A stretch of 64,000 nt of DNA from Apis mellifera. Lineage: Eukaryota > Arthropoda > Insecta > Hymenoptera > Apidae. Positions within the stretch are counted from its first letter, which is position 1; each line of letters opens with the position of its first letter. A program made the position numbers and the translations under genes. The stretch covers positions 2,388,501-2,452,500 of the forward strand of contig NC_037642.1 of assembly GCF_003254395.2 (NCBI RefSeq). Reading direction: 5' to 3'. Positions 51,001 to 64,000 of the stretch are shown here, piece by piece. The notes beneath the pieces were generated by a model that saw nothing but the letters and a program-made list of their open reading frames with translations, was not told the origin of the DNA and searched no databases.

Positions 51001-54000
51001 CAAAGATACGATTCGAATAATAAATGCTCCTCCTACAATATCCTCCTACATCCCCCTCCAGCCGCAACTATTTTTTGATTTCCCATTAAATCCCTGGAGC
51101 GCACGCATTACAAAGCAATTTCGTCGAGACATTAATTCACTTTAATACCGCCCCCGGGTTTGTGATACGATTTCCATTGTCGGCGCTCTCGATCGAACGA
51201 TCTCCTGCCAGAATTTCGCCAATTATCGATTCGTTGGCTCGCGGTTATTATTTCTCGGTGTAATTCGATTTTCGCCCGTGTATAATACGGCCCATCCCTC
51301 CCTCCTCCCTATCCCTCCCCGCCCAAATGGCCGGGCACGCGAGCGTTTTAACGCGTCTCCCCATTGATTTATCGCCAACCGGCTCGATGATTGACGAACA
51401 TTCATCTTCGTTCGCGGCGAGCCAAACTGATTTATGCCTCGGTTGCGAGGAGAGAAACACTTTCAAATTAGCCGGGATTCGGGACTTTTCGAGACTCGAT
51501 CGCGGATAAGAGACACGCGAGACGAGATCGTTGTGTGTGCGAGATTAGGGGAGGGACGAGAGAAAGGGTTGAATGCGCGGTGTATGGAGGGGTTGATTCG
51601 AATCTTTTATGAGAAGGGAAGTTTGTTTTTTTTGAAGCTCTTTTAAGGCTTTCTGCGATTACGTGTTTTTTGATTGATATATTTGCAGCTGTTGAGTATG
51701 TGTGTATGATTTCAGTTATATTAATGTTGGTATTAAATTTGTTATTTGTTAATTTTAGTTGTTAGTTAAGATTATTCGTGAAATTTTTTTTTTACAATAT
51801 TGATGTACGTTCTTGACTTTCTAGTTTCGTAGAATTTCGAAGACTCGAAACATTAATTAGATGTAACAATATTGGATTATCAAATATATTGAATTATTGA
51901 ATTATGTTTTAATACGATAATATGATTATATGAATGAATTATAGTTAATAATAATTTGTTACAAAATATTAAAATAATTTTTAAATATAAACGTCGACAA
52001 AAAAAATTTCTTTACTTAAATAAAATTTCTTTTATTAAAATTAGAATTTTCGAGTCAAATCAATTTAAAATGATATAAAATAGATGAAAACTTGATGTTA
52101 CTTTACAAATTTCTCTTTCTATGGAAAATTCCTTTTTCTTTTTTCAAAATTACCCTTATTTCCAATCTTTGATTAATCCAAACACAAGCATACCATTCTG
52201 CAAACACAAATGTAATTACTTAAACGCCATTAACTAAATGTTAATTACATTATCTATTACGGAGAACGCTAATTAAATTCGGTGGAACGATAAATATATG
52301 TATACATGTATCGTAAACATCGTGACTAATCGACCATGATAAATGAACGATCAATGCTGAAACCAATTAATCTTTAATTTCTCTTTCGTTTCGAGGGAAT
52401 TCGCTACAAATCTCTGTCACATCTAATACGATTAATTATTATGTTAACCCTTATATCCAAAATATTCATCTTTTGATTTCAAGTAATTTTTTTCTTTAAC
52501 TTGATAATAAAATTTTAAATTTGGAACATACGTAGTATATGTTTTTAATTAATGGGATCAAATTTATTTGATTAAATCTAAACTAAATTTAATTCAATTT
52601 ATTTCATAAGATTTATATTGGTCGAAATTTAGTTCAATTAATAATTTTGAATAAAACTATTTATTATTTAATAAGTATTTTACGTGTTTCGATTGAGGTT
52701 ATGTTTATTTTATTTTATCAATCAAAGAAATTTGAGATAAGGTATATATATTTTAGTATTTGTAACTGAAAATAATATTTTCTCGAATCTGATTTTCTCT
52801 TTTATTTGAAAATGCTTCTCACAAAGAATCCCAATTTTATAACAATATACCTATCACTAATAACAATGATATTAGCTAGATCAAAAAAAATCTTTCGAAA
52901 ATAAAGAGTTTTGAATTTTATGATCAAATTAAACCAAAAAAGAAACAAAAAAGAGCAGTTTAAAAAGTCATACGAAGATAATTAAATTTCAATTTCAACA
53001 ATAATATTTATCTTTGAACTTTAAAATCATAAAAGATTCTCGAACGCCACACTGCTCTATTATCATCGAGTGTTTCATCCTCAAAGAAGAGAATAATAAA
53101 TAAAAGAGTCGATTAACAGAAACGATTAATTAATATCGTCCCGTTGCATTTTTATTAATAGATATTCGCAACAGGGAAAAATAGAGGAAGTCGGGAAAAT
53201 AAGTTTTCCTGAACGATCAATGGAAATGTTCGATGCGCGATAAAAACGAGCCACGAGTCGTTTCATTACCACGATTCATATTGTCCAGATAAGAAAACCG
53301 TGCAAAAACTAGGCGTATTATTGATTAATAAAATACCAAGAATTATCCCGGGCATAGAATTTGCCTTCGTATATCTAACCTTTCCACCCTCTTTCTTTCG
53401 TATGCACCCTTTTTCCTTTCTACGATTGCTTTATCGTTTCTTTATTTTTCCCTCGCGTGTTCCACGAGTCTTTTCTGTCCTCCCATTTTTCCATTTGTAC
53501 GACTTTACCCAATTTTTCCACGATTTGTTTTTACTTCGCATCGCAAGTGTATAGAAATTTTTATTTGTGTAAGTGAATAGAAATATTTTTGATCATATTT
53601 ATATGCTCTTTTATTATTTTGGAAAATTTAGGAACAGAGAAATAATTTATGAAGTATACATTAATAAGAATACATGTTATACTTTTCTTTTTGTGAGTAT
53701 AGAATATAGATGATATAGAAAATGATCTGTATCTATAAGTTAATATTTTAAATTACTTTGTATATCTTTTATAGATGGAACATAAGTCCTATATAATTTT
53801 CTGTATATAATTTTTTTATTAGATTAAAAATTTAAAATTAATGTATATTATTTATAAAAGGAATTTTATAAATAAAAATGAATTATTTAAAAACTTCTCT
53901 TCTAATATATAAATTTAAATTTCTGGAATAAAGTAAAATTTTCTTTAAACCAAAATATTTATTCTACACTTTTACATAAATATTATGTCATCTATAATTA

Positions 54001-57000
54001 TACTATTACAGAAGAACAATATCCAATTAAACGATGATATTATAATGGATCTTGTGATTGAAATTGGATAAGTTTTCATTATGAAACTTTCCAAAATATT
54101 ATCATTCCCTTTTCCTAAAATATTTTCCTTCCTACCCACTCGAAAGTCATCCTTAACGTCCGCCAAGTGCTAAGCCAACGAAAAAACACGCGACTATTGA
54201 TTAAGACATTTCTTCAAAAAGCAAGCACATGGAAGAAAATTCATTTTCTCTAAGAATTCTATGGTAGAAATTCTTTCACGATCGTTTATCCCACCGTTCG
54301 TATCCATCTAATTTCGTATTCGTTCGAAATCACCGTAGCCATTTGCACATTTTACATCGAGATTCTATTTCTCCTGGAAGGATCCATCCGAAAAGATTTT
54401 ACTGCTCGCGAAAGGGAAAGAAACGACGTGGCTGCAGGGGTGTCGAGGAAAGGGGATCGACAAAACAGAGGCCGTATAACGAATCGCTGTTGATTCTATA
54501 GTCCTTCCTCGCCAATAAGGTCCCATTGCGAATGAATTAGCGTCATCAAGATAGTAAAGTCTCTTTAGAGTGAATTCAGGCTAGCAATTTAGCTAGCTAC
54601 ATTGTCGAGCACGTCCCAGACGAATAAATCCACCTGAGATCCTTCTATAGGATAACTTTCACTCCGCCCTTTATAAGATTTTACAGGATACTTTTGTAAG
54701 ATAAGTTTAACGAGCCATGTCATGGGGAACTATGTATCTCTTAAACGAGATACCGAGAGTTTGGCATTAAAACTGAAAATGCTTGCATTTGTTGTAATCA
54801 TCTATGTAATAGGGATGAAGAGGAATGAAGCATGAATTTAGATATTTTTGAGAGATATAATTCAAAACTGAATTTTGATTTTAATAAAATTGTGATTGTA
54901 TGAGTTAAATGTTGGATTTGGTTTTTTAATTAATGAGACAATAAAGAAAGGAAAATAAATTGGAATTATTTATAGAAAATATAATAATTTTTAATTTCAA
55001 TTCAACTAATTTTTAAATTAAACGAGATAAATAAGTGTTAATATGAATATTGCAGGAATATGAATAATTTTTAATATTTTGAGTAAAAGCATCTTACTTT
55101 CAATAATTTAAATCTTTTATGAACCTATTTAATTATAAACCTATTTAATTTAACTAATTAGTTAAATTAACGAGGTTTTTAATGATATATTTTAAATTAA
55201 TAGCATTTTTTAACTTGTATATTACACATAATTTTCATTTCATTTATTTTTACAAATAAAAATCTTGGAGAAACATGAATTTTTATTCTTTTTGCAAATA
55301 GAATTAATTTCATTACTACGAAAGAGGCTTATAGGGAACATTACTCAAGTGTAATATGCATTTTAATGAAATTTACATATATGAAATAATTTTTACACAG
55401 AAATTCATTTGAGAATTAACCCAGGATTACAGGATAAATTATTTCTTAAGAAATTAGATAATCTCTAAATTTTTAACAATAATTTTTTATAATCATTAGT
55501 TATGATTCCACATATTCTTGCATTTTTTAATGTTGTTATGATCACTGCAAGTTTTCTATTTTACAAATGACAAAAAAGGATTTGGATTATTCTGATTCCC
55601 TAATAAACTAATCCTTTTCCAAAAATTTTCCTTCCAAATCAATTATCGTAAAACAAATGACAAAAGTAATATTAAACAAAATCAACAAAGTTCTTAATTA
55701 ATAAACGACAAAGATTAAACGAAGTTTAATCCTCATTTCGAATAGATCCGAGCATAACAGGGTTAAAATTGTTCGAAACTAATCTTCCACAATTTTACGA
55801 AATAAAATCTAATCGGCTTCTAAACGATTACATTATCGAATTATTGCGCGAATAATAACAATTCCAAGAAAATGGACAAGTTGGTCGCGAGTTTGTTCTC
55901 TTTAAAAGCTTCGAATTATTAAACATGCATCGAACGATGCTGCATAATGGAGTCTGTACGAGATCTCGAGGAAATTCTCGCCGAGGTTTTAAAAATTATT
56001 TCAGTACGACATTTTTCGCGAACGTTTTTCAAGATGTCACGTAAGCCTCGCTCGTTGGGACAACTCGAAGCTTCCACGATTTCGTGACTGATTGTGTCGG
56101 GAGTCTATGCGAAACGCGTGCACAGAAATATGAATAGAAATATGCGCGCCGCATACATCGACCTCGTCTTCCACTGGGAATTCCAATTATGGTGAATATT
56201 ATCTGCGTGTCGTGAAATTATTTAAAACTCTCTGTGTCTCGAACTGTATCGTTCGAATAATAGAGAGTACATATAAGGAATAAAATATACGTTTAAATAT
56301 TTTTCTTTTTTTTCTGTATGCGTGTGAGAATTAACAAAGTGAAGAGTCTCATTGAATGTTAGTACGTTTCAAGTGATGTATTTAATAAAAATTGTAGGAA
56401 TATTTGTTAAAAATAAATGACAATGTTATTTCTGTTTCTTACACGATGCATATATTTAATCCACAAATTCTTATGTATTTTTGTTTTTTTGAGCGATTTA
56501 AATAATTTAAGAATGCTGTCTAATTTATTTTGTGTATTTTAATAAAAATTTCTATTTTGATCAATAAAAAAATTTACATAAAAAGAAGAAATCGATTTAT
56601 TTCTCAATGAATTAGAAATGTTATTTCCAAAAGAATAAAACCTTGCTCACTAAAATTTAAGAATAAATAGAGAATAGATTTTTTAAAATATTTGGAAATT
56701 CAAGTAACGAAATATTCGAATTTATTAAATTAATGATACAACTAATAAATTGAAATTTCCTTTCAAATCTCTGTACACATATATCAAGATTCTCATCTCG
56801 AAGCTGGTATTCAAACTGGAGCACGAGGAGAAGGTGTACAAAAAGCCCGTAAAAATGGAGAACAGGGACAACCGGATGCATCGGTATCGTTTGTACAATA
56901 TTTCGTATCACGTATGTCACGAGTTCGAGCCCGTTCGTTACGTAACAGCTGCAGTCTGATAATGAATGTGAAGTACAGGCGGGGTGAATTACGAGCCGTT

Positions 57001-57600
57001 ATTTCGGGGCCCGCAAAAACGAACTTCTGTTCACGCGAGAAACATCGAGACGACTGGAAATAACATATCGATTATTCGGAGGATCTATTGTTATCGAGAT
57101 CATTAATCGTTATTTGCAAAGGATTGAGGATTTTAATATCGATATGGTACTCTTGTACTTTTGTATTAAATTTAACGAGAAAAGGAAAAGATTTAAAGAT
57201 TAACATGTTTGGTATTGTCGCTTAGGATTTTTGGAGGAAAGGATTTTTAATTTTATAGTTAGAAACAGTTTATAATTTTAAATTTATGCTAACTATTTTA
57301 CATGAAAATGTATGACTTTAAGTTCCACTTAATCTAATATCATTTTTATCTACATATCATTTATTATTTAATATACTTATAAAATATATATTAAAACAAA
57401 TATTCCTTAAAGATTTATCATTATATAATTTTTAAAAAGAATATAATATCTCTTTTAACTTATTATATTTTCAAAATCCAATAAATATTTAAAAAGAGTG
57501 GCTCCACTTATCCATCAAAAAAATAAAAATCTCAAATTCTTCTATCATCAAACATCCTTAAACCAAATAATACTAATCCAAGAAATTTCAAGTCAAATCT
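51001..57600. other. Non-coding stretch, probable intron
   Basis: A notable G+C/CpG-rich island spans about 51040-51640, and weaker ones lie at about 53040-53560, 54100-54660, 55800-56260 and 56760-57120. A 26-bp perfect palindrome sits at 55145-55170. Overlapping open frames on both strands in the islands show no family features. Confidence 0.5.
55145..55170. repeat. 26-bp perfect palindrome with TAATTA core
   Basis: Each half reads TTAATTTAACTAA on its own strand, so TAATTA homeodomain-type cores are presented symmetrically. Two direct copies of AACCTATTTAATT (55122-55134 and 55138-55150) abut and overlap its left side. Cruciform formation or homeodomain dimer binding is conceivable but unproven. 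Confidence 0.7.
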
Positions 57601-60600
57601 AGCCATAACAAAGTAAAAGTTTTATCCAAAATCCACTCGTTTCTCATAAAATTACCGTCATATATATTTTCCCCATAGCATGCTTTACTATCTTAACAGC
57701 TGTCAGCCCTTTATTCGCCATAAACCACGTTTCAGCCAGAGATCATGAACAGAGATGAAGCTTGCACCTTACCATGGGAACCAACGACCATGGCTGTTAC
57801 TCAAACCTCAACAGCCGCCCTTATATTTCTTTCTCCCTACGTCGAGCTTTCGTCCTTTTACGGATGTCTGGACGTGGTCAAGAAGATATAGAATCTGGGT
57901 TAAATAAAATTATCGTCGACGAGATATAAATGTATCTCCACAATTAATCTTGCAAACGTAGAGAAAGAATGTGGATAACATTAAAATATAATGGCGTTGC
58001 TATTTTCTTTGTGAAGCATGTATAATTTTTGGAATTTTTCTTTAAATATGTAATTGTCGTTGAAGACCTAGTTTTTATTAATTAAATTTAATATTTTAAA
58101 TAATTTGATATTTTTCGTTTATGTATAATACAGCACAGCTATAAATAATGACAAAAAAAAAAATAGATTTCTTCTTTTGTTAATCGTGTTATTGTCTTTC
58201 GAAATCTTTTTTCATTGAAAATGTGAATTTTTATAAAAAATGTGTTATAATATTTAATTAATATATAGGAAATATTGAATTGAAATTATCTACAGAATTA
58301 GCGTTACAATAAAATAAAAAATTAATTTATTATTTTTAATATTTGTTATAAATCTTTCTAATAATAATAATTTTTTTTTTGTTTTTCACGTGTGAACATC
58401 TGTACAACACGTAGAAATCGTATAAATAATATCTCTGTTTCTGTTATTTTGTTTTTATTTTCACGCAGAAAAGTGGCATCCGACCAGTCTGACTAGTGAC
58501 ATATCTATTCTACTTTCAACGAGCTACGTTGGGTTATAAATATTTCTGACAGAGTTTTCCGATATAATTTTTACCACATGGCGTGGCAATAAATATAAAA
58601 TAACTTAACTGAATGTACATATAAATTGTTTGTTTACTCTGTATTCATTTCATGTTCTTTTTCAACACGGCTATTGCATAGCGGCTATATAATAATTTAT
58701 ATCGTATGTAAATTATTAGAAAAAATTGTGTATATAGAAAAATTATCTCTTAATAATTTATTCAATTAATTGAATTTAGAAAGTAATGTGTGATTATGCC
58801 ACTTTATGAAAATAATTTTAATTTTTATACAATGAGAATTTGTAAGCACAAATATATTTTTAACTTCTGTAGAGAATTAAATTAATTTTTAGAGAGTTTT
58901 TTTAATTCAAAGAAACAAAGAATCACGGTTGCAATTTTTCTCTCTAATTTCTTCTCTCCGTTTCAGTGAATTTGAAAAGAAATTTTCGAAGAAGGCGCTG
59001 TCCAGTCTTTTAGCACTTTTACATTGTCCTTTCCGCTTGGCAATCATGATTCGTCATAAAGCTCAAACGTGTCTCTTCTTCTTTTAATTAACGCCACTGG
59101 TTTCTTATTTCTTCTGCGTGTGGCTTCCTTAATTAACTCGTGTACCCACTTTTAGAGAGACAGGCTTAATTGCACAGAATAGAATTGCAAAATATAATTC
59201 ACTCAAAAATTTATCTACACGTCTCACCTCTTTTTTCAAAGAACAAAGCTTTTATAAGACGGAGTGTTATTTAGTATTATTTTTATAAGAAATTTTTGTT
59301 GTTTCTGCTATAATGTACTAATTTCTTTTCTTCTAAAAAATGTTGTAATTTTGTAGAAAAGGCTTTGTTATATTATTATTTGAAAATAATTGAAATAATT
59401 ATATCAAATCAAAGATCAAAATATTGGATTATATCAATTACTTTACAATATTTTATCATGTGAATTTATTTAAATTATTTAAGATCGTTGAGAGCTGAAT
59501 GAAATATTGATCTTGAATCTTCTTCTAGAAAAAAATATCGAATTCAATCCCTTAAAAAATTAATGTTAGTTTCGAAACTTGTATCGAATTCAAAGTGATG
59601 ACAATTCCATTTGTTTCAGTAAATTGAGATGGCGTTATAACGATGTTATCACGACGGTCCTAAATTGTCAAATTTCCATTTTCCGTTGTTTCGACATTAT
59701 TGAATTTCTGAAGACATCGCGTTAAACTTCTCTCGAATTATTATGGAAGATCATTAACATAATGTGATTGACTGATTATGTTAGACAGAAAATTCCTTAT
59801 TAAAGTATAATGGTAAAAAATACAATAAATAATCGAAATTTCTAATAAGATTTAATCTTATTAAATTAAAATAAAAAATGTTTCGCTTCTTAATAAAGCA
59901 TCATAACATTAATTCTTAAACTTTAACCATTGTGTCAGTTGTTAAATGAGCGATAGCTATGAATATGTCGATCCTAGTCTGATGCTGATCAAGGATCGTG
60001 TCGATCAAGTGTAGACAGTCGATAATCACGCGTTGAAACATACGTAACTAAATGATTTATAGGCATCGAAACACATTCAAACAATAACTCAATAGCTCAC
60101 ACTTTGAAACTAGTATAGAATTCCACGAATGTCAATGACTTTCATTTAAATCATTATTGTTTAACTACTACACCATTTTCATCATTTGCGCGAGCTTGAC
60201 TTAAACCCATCACTCGAATCGATATAACGTAATGTATTTCGTAGACCGCTTAATAGTATCTGCGCCGAGTGAAATATTCGAGAAACAACGAAACAAACAA
60301 AACGATACGTCCGAGAAGGCAAGGGAAATTAATGGAAACGAGTATTAACGCGAATAAATATAAAGAAAATCCAGGGCATCGTGAGGAAACCGTTGCAAGA
60401 GCAAATAGATGTAGACAGCTGAAAAGGAATGGAACAGGGGATAGGAAAGAGATGGTAAAACGAAAAGGGGAGAACAGAGACGAAGTGGCGCGTTGAAATA
60501 GCAAATGTTTACTATACCGGCGCTTCACGAATTACGCTAATTCCACCCACATAGCAAGATCTCATTGTGGCCTGTGGGAAGGAGACCAAGAAATACATAT

Positions 60601-62251
60601 ACGTACACTTGTCGTGTTAGCATAACACATCAAGCTGCTCCATTCGAGGGTGCTATTAAAAACCGTGAACGTTAATTGAAACCACACTGTAATTAGATGT
60701 TAAACTCCATTAAGGTTAGAGTTAATTTTAACTACTTTGAGAGCTGTGAAACGATGTGTATATGCGGTAAATGCGAGGAATTTCATTTTTGTTGATTTTT
60801 TTTTAACTGTTTTACGCTCATCAGGCTAGAAAGGAATTAATAAATAAACAAAAACTTGTTTCGATAATTAGTTTTTTAGATTAAATTGATCTCGAAGAGT
60901 CAAATTTGTTGATCGATTTGATATAAGTGTTTGGTTGAGAAGAGAAGTAATTTTTTTAAGCAAGAATATAATTAATAATATGACAATCTAGGAATAGAAT
61001 GATTTTTATTAAAATTTCATTCGATTAAAAAATAATAAAAATTGTTTTAATAATTTAATTTAAAAAGAAAATTAATAAACTTGTATGCCTAATAATTATT
61101 CATCTTAAATTTTTAAAACTTGTAAATTTATGATTTCCAAAAGATGTAACATTAATATTGGCTATTCCTTATATATATAGAATATAGTATTGTCCCTTAT
61201 TGAAAGTTCTTCTTTCTTCTATAAGAAAATCAGGTAAATATTAAATAACAAAGCGAAAGAAATAAATATCCTCGTTTCTTCTATCCACGGAATATTCATC
61301 GAACGCGGTCTTTGCCCTCTTAATTGAACGTTTCAACCGCTTTGAATAAATTCCAATTCAAGCTGACGTTTTAATATTCAAACCAACGCGTTTCTGCAAT
61401 GCTTTGCAAAATTATAGGTCTTGCAAAGAAAATACTTGAATTATTGAGATGGATGAATGCCTTGAAAAATAAATATAATAAATAAATATGATTGTTTGAA
61501 GAATAATCGATGAAACAAGAAGAGATCTTTATTTCTTTATTGAATAAATCAGATTTGAAGAGTTAGAAATTTTTTTTAGGTATTAAATTATATTGAAAAA
61601 TTGTACCTTTATCAAAAAATTGCTTCTACTTTTAAAGAAGTATTTATTTTTTTCTTGTTTCATAAAATGGAAAGCAAATCGTTCTTTTCGATCATTAAAA
61701 AGTAAAATTTTTATAATGAATTTTGAACATTTTTTTTATTGATAATTTTCTACAATAACTTCCAGATAACTTTTATAATTTTGCAATTTTTCTAGAATTT
61801 AATTAAAAGAAAAATTAATACGAACAGTTTCAATTATGAAAAGATTCGAGAAACATTACTTAAAATTATTAAACTTTGCCGTAGTAACATTCGTTATTTT
61901 CTCAATTAGTTACCACGAAACCAATTAGAGGGAAATTAATAACTTACGAATAAAATCGATGCAAAATGACCAAGAAAGTTATAGAAACGATCGTATATCC
62001 TGATTAATTTTTGAACTGCTTTGGTCGTTAATCCAGCAGCAGATGTCAAAACAACCATATGAAAACACGACTATAAATATGAATGTGGCGCTTAATTATT
62101 ATAAATCACCGGAGAGGATCGGTAGCAGAGATAACGATTTTTTAAATCCGCCAACATGGCCACGTTCTTTAATGGAAATTATCGGTGGATGGATTGATAG
62201 TAGTTTCCATCCCTTTATTTCCAAAAGAAAATATATTTCAATTTACTATGC

Positions 62252-62610
62252 GTATTTATTCAAAAAGATCATTGGGAATTATAATCGTGGAAAGTTGAAA
62301 TTGGAGATTTCAATACAAAAAAAAAATTGAGTTATTATTTATTAAATCAGAGTTTGTTATTTTTGTGAATTACAAATTACTGTGTATTTATTCAGAGAGA
62401 TCGTTGGAGATCGTAATTGTGAAGAATTGAAATTGAAAATTTAATATAAAAAAATTGAGTTATTACTTATCAAGAATTTGTTATTTTTTTGAATTATATT
62501 TTTCTGTATTACAAATTACTGTGTATTTATTCAGAGATATTATTTGGAAAAAAACTTATTATTAAAATTGAAAATTAGAGTTCGTTATTTTTCTGTATAT
62601 AAAATCAACA
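62252..62610. repeat. Diverged tandem repeat, 2.6 copies of 132-139 bp
   Basis: GTATTTATTCA opens units at 62252, 62384 and 62523. Shared internal blocks include GAATTGAAATTG-like, AAAAATTGAGTTATTA and TACAAATTACTGTGTATT. The second and third junctions are nearly identical over about 28 bp. Confidence 0.75.
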
Positions 62611-63744
62611 AAAAGTAAAAAATTAATAATATATATAGAAACAAAATTTTAAAAATAAAAAATAAGAATATTAAATTATTAATAGTATTTTAAATAATAT
62701 TTTACAAGTAAACTGTATTATAATTGTAATCATTATAATAGGTGATATAAAATAGAAGAAAGGAAGGAAATTTAATCAGAAATTTAATAGAAAATAAAAT
62801 TTAGAACGGGAAATATGAAAAAGAGATTTTATATTATATTATATTAACAAAATGTCAGTCATTTGAATGGATAAAATCAGGTTATTACAGGATAAAATCA
62901 AAAAATAAAATCGGTATCAGAAAGTTAGAAGATTAAACTTTAGCTATTAAAAGATTAAACTCAAAAATTCTGAAATACAGAAATTAGGATAAAAGCTTAA
63001 AATTGAAATCTCAAAAAATCAGAATCAGAAGGCTGAAAAGCCAGAGCCAGAACAATGGAGAATCATTATTGAAAAGCGAATTAGAAGGTCAAAGATATTA
63101 AACCTATAATAGGAATATCACAATCAGAGAAAACTAAACAATAGAATTAAATTACAATGAAATGAAAATATGTAAATACTGATTCAGCTTAATAGTTTAT
63201 CCATTATACTTATTAGTATTGATTAGAACTTTTGTTTATATTAACTACAATCTTCTTTCCTTTAAATTAATTTCCAAATTTAATATTTCTATTCTACTTT
63301 CAGTCTATAGATAATTATAATATTATAATATTTATTCGTTTTGTAATATTTTTCACTTTGTCATCGAAATAGAAGATTCAATTCTACAATTCCATATAAG
63401 ATTCCATTAATTTCTAATCGCATAAAGTATCCTCTCTCAAGTTTCTGTCCCACATTCTTTTCCACGTTTCACAATTCATCGTCAACTTTATTTTCCAACA
63501 TACAGAATCGATCCTTTATCGTAAAGGATTAATGATATCCGCATTGTTCAGTTAACTTTCCTAAACGAGATTCGTTTCGGGAGAGAAACTCGATTCGCTC
63601 AGAGGAGATCCTGGTCAGAAGGTGTCTCGTTATCGTTTCGTGATTACGGCAATAATGCCGGAATTTCGCTTTATGGCGAGGAATTTGTATGGCAAAATTG
63701 CAGGCCCGATTTGCGGTTTAATTCCAGAGAAAGAGGAAAGAGGA

Positions 63745-63755
63745 GGGGGGGGGGG
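63745..63755. repeat. G11 homopolymer
   Basis: Eleven G residues in an AGG-rich purine context; the only G run of this length noticed in the window. Confidence 0.9.
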
Positions 63756-64000
63756 TTTAACGAGGCCTTTGATTATTGTTGGAGAAGGGTTCGTCGTTAC
63801 ATCGTGTCTTAATTAAAGCATTAACGTAACAAGATTTCGAAAGAACGAAGGCCATCTTAATGGCCGTGCTTTTTTTCATAACGCCAATGACAAAATTTCC
63901 GCCATGAAACGCGTAAACTGAATTGTGAACGTGGCTGATGAAAAGTGTAAACTTGTTTGCAAATATATTCTTCACATATTGTTTTATAAAGAAATTCATC

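Larger units (their letters stand above)
57601..64000. other. Non-coding stretch to the window end, probable intron
   Basis: A/T-rich, with G+C-richer patches at about 57650-57900, 60180-60700 and 63400-63850. It contains a diverged tandem repeat of 132-139 bp at 62252-62610 and an 11-G homopolymer at 63745-63755. No gene, exon or RNA was recognised. Confidence 0.5.

Noticed and set aside
62043..62330. 95-codon plus-strand frame as a gene or transposon fragment
   Set aside because: It ends inside the first unit of a tandem repeat and shows no transposase or other family signature.
1..64000. mariner-type or other transposon copies, retroelements, CRISPR arrays, viral insertions
   Set aside because: No transposase, reverse transcriptase or integrase peptide, no paired terminal repeats and no regular repeat-spacer array were seen on either strand by eye.

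Overview
The window looks like nuclear DNA from a bee, most probably Apis or a close relative. The background is very A/T-rich, with scattered short patches rich in G+C and CpG, many microsatellites and long introns. The organism call is an inference from composition and gene structure; nothing in the sequence names the species. No bacterial, phage, plasmid or viral features were seen, and almost all open frames in the window are chance frames in intron.

The one protein gene that can be supported is an alpha-neurexin, a presynaptic adhesion receptor, on the minus strand (transcription runs from high to low coordinates). Five internal exons are clear: 27350-27457, 22717-22909, 13585-13776, 11957-12100 and 11308-11525. 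All have canonical GT/AG borders, and their phases (0/0, 0/1, 1/1, 1/1, 1/0) join into one uninterrupted 855-nt reading frame of 285 codons. In order they encode the start, middle and end of one laminin-G/LNS domain, a complete six-cysteine EGF-like module, and the first half of the next LNS domain. Against the alpha-neurexin plan (LNS1-EGF-A-LNS2-LNS3-EGF-B-LNS4-LNS5-EGF-C-LNS6-TM) this is LNS3, EGF-B and the N-terminal half of LNS4. The signal peptide, LNS1, EGF-A, LNS2, the C-terminal LNS domains, the membrane segment and the cytoplasmic tail were not found here and presumably lie outside the window.

Region by region: 1-11307 is the intron after the last visible exon, with no coding signal recognised. 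11308-13776 holds three exons and, inside one intron on the opposite strand, a complete tRNA-Ser(CGA) gene at 12628-12709 with a Pol III terminator. 13777-22716 and 22910-27349 are introns. 27458-64000 has no exon I can support and reads as one very long intron or the upstream part of the locus. These non-coding stretches hold several diverged local tandem duplications with periods from about 19 to about 190 bp, perfect palindromes (including a double E-box, a CArG-type site and a 26-bp site with a TAATTA homeodomain core), GA/GATA/TA/AAT microsatellites and CpG-rich islands.

I found no convincing new multi-gene system. The most useful leads are the modular, in-frame-skippable neurexin exons, the exon end where vertebrate neurexins carry splice site 3, and the structured intronic repeats and palindromes, which may be cis-regulatory.
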